A DNA stretch of 30,252 nucleotides, from contig CAKQIZ010000012.1 of assembly GCA_934247125.1 (NCBI GenBank), forward strand, positions 1 to 30,252, read 5' to 3'. Below the pieces are notes generated by a model that saw only the letters and a program-made list of their open reading frames with translations, searched no databases and had not been told where the DNA came from. Of the stretch, positions 24,321-30,252 are shown piece by piece (the first letter of the stretch is position 1; each line of letters opens with the position of its first letter). A program made the translations under genes and the position numbers. Origin of the DNA: an uncultured Clostridia bacterium. GTDB lineage: Bacteria; Bacillota; Clostridia; Peptostreptococcales; Anaerovoracaceae.

Positions 24321-24870
24321 GATAACGGAATATATAGAGCAGCATCTCAAGACCGGGCGTCTGAAACACACTTATTCTGTCGCTGAGGAAGCTGTGAAGC
24401 TGGCGAAAAAATACGGCGAGGATCCGCATAAAGCGGAACTCGCGGCGCTGTGCCACGACATGGTGAGGAACGAGCCGCCTGAGACACTGGACTCATATGT
24501 CCGGGAATTCGGGCTGCCCGAGAGACTTGCCGGCAATGTCAATCTCTCTCATGGAAAGGTCGCAGCTGAGATCCTTAAGAGGGATTACGGAGTGAAGGAC
24601 GAGGATATCATAAACGCCGTGTCTTTCCACACTACCGGGAGGGCCGGCATGTCCACACTCGAGAAGATAATATTTCTGGCAGATGCGATAGAACCCGGCA
24701 GGGACTATCCGTCAGTCGAAAAACTGAGAAAAACCGCATATACCGATCTGGACAGAGCCTGCATGGACTCGCTGGCGGGATCAGTCGAGTTCGTGAGAAG
24801 CAAAGGCGAATACCTTGACCCGGATACGGTCGATGCGCTGGATTATTTAAAGGAGAAACAGAACTTATGA
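24301..24870 (+). CDS. yqeK: HD-domain protein YqeK, probable Ap4A hydrolase
   Basis: A 189-residue HD-superfamily phosphohydrolase. Known YqeK proteins cleave diadenosine tetraphosphate symmetrically to ADP. Metal ligands visible are H23 (LKHTYSV), H52-D53 (LCHDM), a histidine in NLSHGK and one in SFHTTGRAGMS; IIFLADAIEPGRDY contributes the final aspartate. The start ATG 24301 lies inside the end of nadD (20-base overlap), and the stop overlaps the rsfS start. Ap4A is a by-product of aminoacyl-tRNA synthetases, which fits the neighbourhood. Confidence 0.92.
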   Translation: MDCTKDRITEYIEQHLKTGRLKHTYSVAEEAVKLAKKYGEDPHKAELAALCHDMVRNEPPETLDSYVREFGLPERLAGNVNLSHGKVAAEILKRDYGVKDEDIINAVSFHTTGRAGMSTLEKIIFLADAIEPGRDYPSVEKLRKTAYTDLDRACMDSLAGSVEFVRSKGEYLDPDTVDALDYLKEKQNL

Positions 24871-25211
24871 TGGAACCTAAAGAATTGTCATTGAAGGTCG
24901 CAAAGCTTCTGGACGACAGGAAGGCTATAGATGTGACGGTGATCGACATATCACCGAAGGCATCCTTTGCAGACTATTTTGTCATGGCGTCAGCCGGCAG
25001 TGACAGACAGATGGGCGCACTGGTCGACAATGTCGAAGACATGCTCGAGCCCGCAGGCATATTCCCTAAAAGCGTTGAGGGAAAGAAAAGCTCAGGCTGG
25101 ATACTGATGGATTACGGTGATGTGGTCATAAACGTGATGACCGCAGAGATGCGTGAAAAATACAATATAGAGAGAATCTGGGGAGATTGTGAAAATCTTG
25201 AAATAAACTAA
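24867..25211 (+). CDS. rsfS: Ribosomal silencing factor RsfS
   Basis: RsfS binds ribosomal protein uL14 and stops subunit joining when nutrients run low. The 114-residue protein has normal length and family sequence: ISPKASFADYFVMASAGSDRQ, then EGKKSSGWILMDYGDVVINVM and YNIERIWGD. ATG 24867 overlaps the yqeK stop by four bases; a second ATG follows at once at 24870. leuS begins 15 bases after the stop, too short for a separate regulated leader. Confidence 0.94.
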   Translation: MMEPKELSLKVAKLLDDRKAIDVTVIDISPKASFADYFVMASAGSDRQMGALVDNVEDMLEPAGIFPKSVEGKKSSGWILMDYGDVVINVMTAEMREKYNIERIWGDCENLEIN

Positions 25212-25226
25212 TTTTGGAGGTATGAA

Positions 25227-27695
25227 ATGATAGACAAGTATAATTTCAGCGAGATCGAGAAAAAATGGCAGACTAGATGGGAAGAAGAGGATGCTTTTAA
25301 AGTTTCAGAGGACAAAGACAAGGAAAAGTACTACGTGCTGGAGATGTTCCCTTATCCGTCAGGAAAGCTTCACATGGGACACGTCCGCAACTATTCGATA
25401 GGAGACGTGCTGGCGCGTTTCAAGAAGATGAAGGGCTACAACGTGCTTCATCCGATGGGATGGGACTCATTCGGTCTTCCTGCGGAGAATGCGGCTATCA
25501 AGCACAACGCGGAACCAAGCGTCTGGACATGGAACAATATCGATGAAATGAGAAAACAGCTGAAAGAACTTGGATTTTCATATGACTGGGACAGAGAAGT
25601 CGCTACGTGTCACCCCGACTACTACAGATGGATGCAGTGGATATTCATACAGTTTTACAAGAAGGGTCTCGCATACAAGAAGGAGAATCCTGTGAACTGG
25701 TGTCCAAGCTGCCAGACTGTACTTGCAAATGAGCAGGTAGTGGACGGCAAGTGCGAACGCTGCGGATCTCTCGTCGGCAAGAAAGAGCTTTCACAGTGGT
25801 ATTTCAAGATCACAGACTACGCTGAGAGACTTCTCGACAATCTGGAAAAGCTGCCGGGCTGGCCTAACAAGGTAAAGCTCATGCAGAAGAACTGGATCGG
25901 CAAGAGCACAGGTGCGGAAGTCACTTTTGAAATAGAAGGATTCGACAAGGGTCTTGATATATTCACGACAAGACCTGACACTCTTTACGGAGTGACTTAC
26001 ATGGTACTCGCTCCTGAGCATCCTTACCTCAGGGAACTCATCGCGGGAAGCGAATACGAAGAGGCAGTGCTGGCATATGTTGATAAAGTACAGCATATGA
26101 GCGATATCGAGAGAACTTCGACTACTAAGGAAAAGACAGGCGAATTCATCGGAAGATACTGCATCAATCCGCTGACAGGAAAGAAAGTGCCGATCTTCAT
26201 CTCAGACTACGTGCTGATGGATTACGGAACAGGCGCTATCATGGCAGTACCTTCACACGACCAGCGTGACTTTGACTTCGCAAAGGCGTTCGACCTCGAG
26301 ATAATCCCTGTAGTTGATCCTGAAAACGACAAGATCGACCTCAACGATCTCACTGAGGCGTTCGAGGCAGAAGGAAAGCTTATAAATTCCGGCAAATTCG
26401 ACGGAATGAACAACAGAGAAGCTATCGTGGAGATCACGAAGTATCTGGAGGAAAACGGTATAGGAAGGAAGACAATAAACTATAAACTCAGAGACTGGCT
26501 GATTTCCAGACAGAGATACTGGGGAACACCGATACCGATGATCCACTGCGACTGCTGCGGCTGGGTGCCTGAGAAGGAAGAAAATCTCCCTGTAATGCTG
26601 CCTACAGATGTTGAATTCACAGGAAAGGGCGAATCACCGCTTGCTACCAGCAAGACTTTCCGTGACACGACATGTCCTGTATGCGGAAAACCTGCAAAGA
26701 GAGAACTCGATACCATGGATACGTTCCTCGACTCGTCATGGTACTTCCTCAGATACTGTGATGCGAGAAACAAGGATGAAGCATTCAGCAGGGAAAAGAC
26801 AGACTACTGGATGAACGTCGATCAGTACATCGGAGGTGTAGAACATGCGATACTTCACCTGATGTACGCCAGATTCTTCCAGATGGCGCTTTACGATCTC
26901 GGATACGTGAGCCAGGAAGAACCGTTCAGGAACCTGCTCACACAGGGAATGGTGATCAAAGACGGAGCAAAGATGAGCAAATCACTCGGCAATGTCGTGA
27001 GCCCTGCGGAGATCATAGAGAAGTACGGCGCAGACACTGCAAGACTTTTCATCCTGTTCGCGGCGCCTCCTGAAAGAGAGCTCGACTGGTCAGACAAGGG
27101 CGTTGAAGGAAGCTACAGATTCATAAACCGTGTATACAGGATGGTATATGAATACTCGCAGAATTTCAAAGACGTGCCTGACACTTACGAGATAAAGAAC
27201 GAGGCCGACAAGAGCATGGCATACTGGGTGAACTATGCCATCAAAAAGGTATCCGACGACATCGGCGAGAGATTCAACTTCAACACTGCTATCAGTACTA
27301 TCATGGAAATGGTGAATGAAATGTACAGATACAAGGAGGGCGAAGTGAATCCGGGGCTTTACGGCGCAGCTGTAAAGGATCTGATCATCATGCTCGCTCC
27401 GTTCGTGCCTCATGTTGCAGAGGAAATGTGGGAGCATCTGGGATACGGCGGTTCAGTACACCAGCAGGAGTGGCCTGAATACGATGAAAGCGCTCTCGTA
27501 AAGGATACGGTAGAGATAGTCGTACAGATAAACGGCAAGATCAAGGAAAAAATAAATATCGCAGGTGATTCATCCAGAGAAGATATGGAAAAAATCGCTG
27601 TAGAAAACGACAAGATCAAAGCGCTCACGGAAGGAAAGAATATCGTGAAGATAATCGCTGTTCCGGGCAAGCTTATAAATATCGTCGTTAAATAG
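25227..27695 (+). CDS. leuS: Leucyl-tRNA synthetase
   Basis: Charges tRNA-Leu. The 822-residue class I enzyme has the HIGH motif as HMGH at 49-52 ([19 protein letters not shown]), a cysteine zinc site ([12 protein letters not shown] and CERCGS), the editing domain (about 225-410, [20 protein letters not shown]), a second zinc-like cluster (CDCCGW and CPVCGKP) and KMSKS at 582-586. An anticodon domain and a short C-terminal domain end it. Length is typical of bacterial LeuRS. GGAGG is eight bases upstream. The tRNA-Leu(CAA) at 7238 is one of its substrates. Confidence 0.97.
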   Translation: MIDKYNFSEIEKKWQTRWEEEDAFKVSEDKDKEKYYVLEMFPYPSGKLHMGHVRNYSIGDVLARFKKMKGYNVLHPMGWDSFGLPAENAAIKHNAEPSVWTWNNIDEMRKQLKELGFSYDWDREVATCHPDYYRWMQWIFIQFYKKGLAYKKENPVNWCPSCQTVLANEQVVDGKCERCGSLVGKKELSQWYFKITDYAERLLDNLEKLPGWPNKVKLMQKNWIGKSTGAEVTFEIEGFDKGLDIFTTRPDTLYGVTYMVLAPEHPYLRELIAGSEYEEAVLAYVDKVQHMSDIERTSTTKEKTGEFIGRYCINPLTGKKVPIFISDYVLMDYGTGAIMAVPSHDQRDFDFAKAFDLEIIPVVDPENDKIDLNDLTEAFEAEGKLINSGKFDGMNNREAIVEITKYLEENGIGRKTINYKLRDWLISRQRYWGTPIPMIHCDCCGWVPEKEENLPVMLPTDVEFTGKGESPLATSKTFRDTTCPVCGKPAKRELDTMDTFLDSSWYFLRYCDARNKDEAFSREKTDYWMNVDQYIGGVEHAILHLMYARFFQMALYDLGYVSQEEPFRNLLTQGMVIKDGAKMSKSLGNVVSPAEIIEKYGADTARLFILFAAPPERELDWSDKGVEGSYRFINRVYRMVYEYSQNFKDVPDTYEIKNEADKSMAYWVNYAIKKVSDDIGERFNFNTAISTIMEMVNEMYRYKEGEVNPGLYGAAVKDLIIMLAPFVPHVAEEMWEHLGYGGSVHQQEWPEYDESALVKDTVEIVVQINGKIKEKINIAGDSSREDMEKIAVENDKIKALTEGKNIVKIIAVPGKLINIVVK

Positions 27696-27748
27696 ATAGC
27701 GCGTGCTAGACAGAACCCGTTACGAATCTACGGCGGGAAAGGAAATTT

Positions 27749-29641
27749 ATGAACGAAAAGAAAGACAACACGTCCGCCAGAACACGCAGGAATCCCGGAA
27801 ACAAGAACAGGAGACCGGTGAACGATGCGGCAGGCCGCGGCAGAGGTACGAACAAAAACAATACTGCCGGCGCAAAAAGGACAAGAAAGGCAGAACCCAA
27901 TGCCAGGGGCGCTGCTGCGACTAAACAGGCGACAGAAAGAAAGGCGCCTGCAGGCAATAAAAAGAAAAGACAGAACAACAGCAATGCTTCCAGAGTGAAG
28001 ATAATACCTCTGGGAGGCCTGGGCGAGATAGGCAAGAACATGACCGCCATCGAATGCGAGAACGAAATAATGATAATCGACTGCGGTCTGTCCTTCCCGG
28101 ATGATGACATGTTCGGGATAGACAAGGTAATACCTGACTTTTCATATCTCGTAGACAATAAACGAAAGATAAAAGGTCTCGTCATAACGCACGGACATGA
28201 GGATCACATCGGCGGGATACCGTACCTGCTCAAGGAGCTGAACATACCGATCTACGGAATGAGATTCCCGCTCGGACTCATAGAAAACAAGCTCAGGGAA
28301 CATAACCTCAAGGCTGCGATGCGTGTCGTGGAGGCAGGAGAGACATTCAGGATCGGAAAGACCTTCCGTGTAGAAGCGCTCAGGATAACACATTCGATCG
28401 CAGACTCGATGTGTCTGTCGATAACGACTCCTGCGGGCAGGATATTCCACACGGGAGACTTCAAGATCGACTATACTCCGATCGACGGCAAGCCGATCGA
28501 CTTCGCAAGGCTCGCACAGATAGGATCGGAAGGCGTGCTGCTGATGATGGCAGACAGCACGAACGTGCTGAGACGGGGATACACATCCTCTGAGAGAGTC
28601 GTGGGAAGGACTCTGGAGAATATATTCAGAAGATCCGACCGCAGGATCATCATCGCAACATTCTCTTCGAATGTCCACAGGATACAGAAGATCATAGATC
28701 TCGCAGTGATCTGCAAGAGAAAAGTAGCGATATCCGGCAGGAGCATGGTGAATGTGGTCGATCTCGCGAAAGAACTCGGATATATCAGAATACCTGCAAA
28801 CACGCTGGTAGATCTGAACAAAACCAGACACATACCGGACAAGGAGCTGGTGGTCATAACGACGGGAAGCCAGGGTGAGCCGATGTCGGCTCTGGCAAGG
28901 ATGGCTTCATCGGATCACAAGTCTATAACCATCAAACCGGGAGACATGGTGATACTGTCATCGTCACCGGTGCCGGGCAATGAGCTTACGGTTGCGAACG
29001 TCGTGAACCAGCTGGTGGAAAAGGGTGCAGAGGTCATCTATTCGGATATCGCGGACACGCATGTCTCGGGACACGCATGTCAGGAGGAACTGAAACTGAT
29101 GCATTCGCTTATCAGGCCTAAGTACTTCATGCCGGTGCACGGGGAGTTCAGACATCTGAAGACTCACGCCGAACTGGCACATCTGCTCGGACTTCCGATG
29201 GAGAACATATTCCTGCTCAAGAACGGAGACTGTCTCAATGTGTCGAAAAACGGCGCATTTATAAAAGAAGATGTTGCAGATGCAGAAGGTATAATGGTAG
29301 ACGGGCTCGGCGTAGGTGACGTCGGCAATATAGTGCTCAGAGACAGACGCCTGCTTTCCGAATCAGGACTGATAATCGTCGTCGCAGCTATAGACAAGAC
29401 TGCGAACGAAGTCATTTCGGGACCTGACATAATATCGAGAGGCTTCGTTTATGTCAGAGAAAACGAGGGTCTGATAGACGACGCATGCAGGATCGCAGAG
29501 AAAACGCTGCAGGAATGCATGAAGAAGAACATGAAGGACTGGAACGGCATGAAGACAGCCGTACGTGAGAATCTGAGAAAATATATATACAACAAGACGA
29601 AGAGAACACCGGTGATACTGCCGATCTTCCTTGAAGTGTAA
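27749..29641 (+). CDS. rnj: Ribonuclease J with a basic N-terminal extension
   Basis: RNase J is a 5'-3' exonuclease and endonuclease for mRNA decay and rRNA maturation. The core starts at about residue 82 (RVKIIPLGGLGEIGKNMTAIE) and carries the metal-binding HGHEDH (H148, H150, D152, H153), with MADSTNVLRRGYT, later GSQGEPMSALARM and MPVHGEFRHL of the beta-CASP domain. Typical RNase J is about 555 residues; this one is 630. The extra N-terminus of about 80 residues is low-complexity, rich in Arg, Lys, Asn, Gly and Ala, and probably disordered. AAAGGAAAT lies before ATG 27749. The start may be questioned, but the extension keeps the gene's composition. Confidence 0.93.
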   Translation: MNEKKDNTSARTRRNPGNKNRRPVNDAAGRGRGTNKNNTAGAKRTRKAEPNARGAAATKQATERKAPAGNKKKRQNNSNASRVKIIPLGGLGEIGKNMTAIECENEIMIIDCGLSFPDDDMFGIDKVIPDFSYLVDNKRKIKGLVITHGHEDHIGGIPYLLKELNIPIYGMRFPLGLIENKLREHNLKAAMRVVEAGETFRIGKTFRVEALRITHSIADSMCLSITTPAGRIFHTGDFKIDYTPIDGKPIDFARLAQIGSEGVLLMMADSTNVLRRGYTSSERVVGRTLENIFRRSDRRIIIATFSSNVHRIQKIIDLAVICKRKVAISGRSMVNVVDLAKELGYIRIPANTLVDLNKTRHIPDKELVVITTGSQGEPMSALARMASSDHKSITIKPGDMVILSSSPVPGNELTVANVVNQLVEKGAEVIYSDIADTHVSGHACQEELKLMHSLIRPKYFMPVHGEFRHLKTHAELAHLLGLPMENIFLLKNGDCLNVSKNGAFIKEDVADAEGIMVDGLGVGDVGNIVLRDRRLLSESGLIIVVAAIDKTANEVISGPDIISRGFVYVRENEGLIDDACRIAEKTLQECMKKNMKDWNGMKTAVRENLRKYIYNKTKRTPVILPIFLEV

Positions 29642-29655
29642 CAGGAGGAAACGAT

Positions 29656-30018
29656 ATGAACGTATATGAAGAAGCACATTCACTGGCGAAAGCCATAAAG
29701 GAATCAGAAGAATACAAGCAGTACGAGCAGAGCAAAAGGCTCGTGGAGGGGAATCCTCAGCTCAGCGCATCGATCAGGGATCTGATGAAAAAGCAGATGG
29801 AGATCCAGGCTTCACAGATGATGGGTAACCAGATCCCGCCTGAAACATTCCAGCAGCTGCAGCAGCTTTCGGCGATACTGATGCAGGATCCGTCGGCGGC
29901 GCAGTATCTGCAGTGCCAGATGAGATTTTCAGTGATGATGGCCGATGTCTACAAGATCATAGGAGAATCTGCAGACATGGGCATGGATATCATCGAGGAA
30001 ATGTCGAAGCAGGGCTAG
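29656..30018 (+). CDS. YlbF/YmcA family regulator
   Basis: A 120-residue, almost fully helical protein of the YlbF/YmcA family. In Bacillus, YlbF, YmcA and YaaT form an iron-sulfur complex that directs RNase Y and affects sporulation and competence. Seen here: NVYEEAHSLAKAIKESEEYKQYEQSKR, a Gln/Met-rich middle, and FSVMMADVYKIIGESADM at the end. Only one cysteine (QCQMRF) is present. AGGAGG is nine bases before ATG 29656, and RNase J ends 14 bases upstream, so two RNA-decay factors may be co-expressed. Confidence 0.85.
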   Translation: MNVYEEAHSLAKAIKESEEYKQYEQSKRLVEGNPQLSASIRDLMKKQMEIQASQMMGNQIPPETFQQLQQLSAILMQDPSAAQYLQCQMRFSVMMADVYKIIGESADMGMDIIEEMSKQG

Positions 30019-30021
30019 CTG

Positions 30022-30070
30022 GCGGATAATGCCGCGTATCTGCCCGGGTATCCGCACGGTATCCGCACTT
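30022..30070 (+). terminator. Possible terminator at the end of the ylbF-like gene
   Basis: GCGGATA (30023) can pair with either TATCCGC (two copies, the second followed by ACTTTTC). The pairing is long-range and the T-run short. The new promoter just downstream supports transcription ending here. Confidence 0.35.
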
Positions 30071-30082
30071 TTCATTGAGTAC

Positions 30083-30111
30083 TTGGCAACCGTAAGAAAA
30101 TTTGGTATAAT
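30083..30111 (+). promoter_or_regulatory. Promoter of efp
   Basis: TTGGCA 30083-30088, exactly 17 bases, then consensus TATAAT 30106-30111. The resulting leader of about 90 bases contains a TGCCGCGGCA palindrome and a CTGTG/CACAG hairpin before the AAGGAAAGG ribosome binding site. Confidence 0.82.
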
Positions 30112-30208
30112 TAAAAGGGTACTGCCGCGGCAGAGAGGTTATGTGACTGTGTTACACAGCAGTGCATATGATTTTGTTAATAATTAAAAAGGAAAGGTCA
30201 ATATATTT

Positions 30209-30252
30209 ATGATTTATGCAAGTGATTTTAGAAAAGGTATTACTTTTGAAAT
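30209..30252 (+). CDS. efp: Translation elongation factor P, 5' end only
   Basis: Only 14 codons are in the window: MIYASDFRKGITFE. They match the conserved start of EF-P (MIxxxDFRxGxTxE), the factor that relieves ribosome stalling at consecutive prolines. The gene runs off the right edge. GGAAAGG lies about ten bases before ATG 30209, and a dedicated promoter lies upstream, so it is transcribed separately from the preceding operon. Confidence 0.85.
   Translation, partial: MIYASDFRKGITFE

Overview
The window looks like a chromosome segment of an anaerobic Firmicute (class Clostridia; a Peptostreptococcales/Anaerovoracaceae-like lineage is a guess) with the end of an integrative, plasmid-like mobile element on its left. 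The Clostridia assignment rests on the housekeeping order (yajC, fused secDF, rel, dtd, a metallo-beta-lactamase hydrolase, hemZ, hisS, aspS, nadD, yqeK, rsfS, leuS, RNase J, ylbF-like, efp), strong AGGAGG-type ribosome binding sites, heavy AGA/AGG/ATA codon use and the TIGR04086 membrane protein beside Sec genes. No species can be named from sequence reading alone.

Region 1 (1 to about 7,020) is AT-rich accessory DNA. It holds three tandem 43-bp repeats with a perfect palindrome, a MobP2-like relaxase, a winged-helix replication-type protein carrying a fourth in-frame copy of the same palindrome, an iteron-like array next to a strongly AT-rich tract (possible origin), a decayed DNA methylase fragment, a Phd/ParE-type toxin-antitoxin pair with its own promoter, a serine recombinase whose ribosome binding site lies in a hairpin, a small regulator sharing the recombinase's DNA-binding helix-turn-helix, about 570 bases without a recognisable gene, and a tyrosine integrase. 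Transfer genes other than the relaxase would lie left of the window. Base composition changes inside the element (the methylase and toxin-antitoxin segments are GC-richer), so it is a mosaic.

Region 2 (about 7,190 to 13,530) starts the core genome: tRNA-Leu(CAA) with a good promoter, yajC with a long acidic tail, an NhaC-type antiporter behind a long AT-rich leader, a TIGR04086 membrane protein, and then two genes on the minus strand (LysP-like permease and short-chain dehydrogenase). This reverse cassette separates yajC/TIGR04086 from secDF and is flanked by two similar repeats of about 40 bases.

Region 3 (13,535 to 30,252) is a long, tightly packed plus-strand run: secDF, rel, dtd, glyoxalase-II-like hydrolase, hemZ, hisS, aspS, nadD, yqeK, rsfS, leuS, rnj, ylbF-like, then a fresh promoter and the first 14 codons of efp. 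Many junctions overlap or are under 20 bases, so large parts are probably cotranscribed. Themes are protein export, stringent response, tRNA charging and proofreading, NAD synthesis, ribosome control and RNA decay. No T-box leader fits before any of the three aminoacyl-tRNA synthetase genes.

The most unusual signals are in the element: the palindrome that is both a tandem intergenic repeat and an in-frame protein insert, the 44-bp iteron-like array, the helix-turn-helix shared between recombinase and regulator, and folded leaders in front of both recombinase genes.
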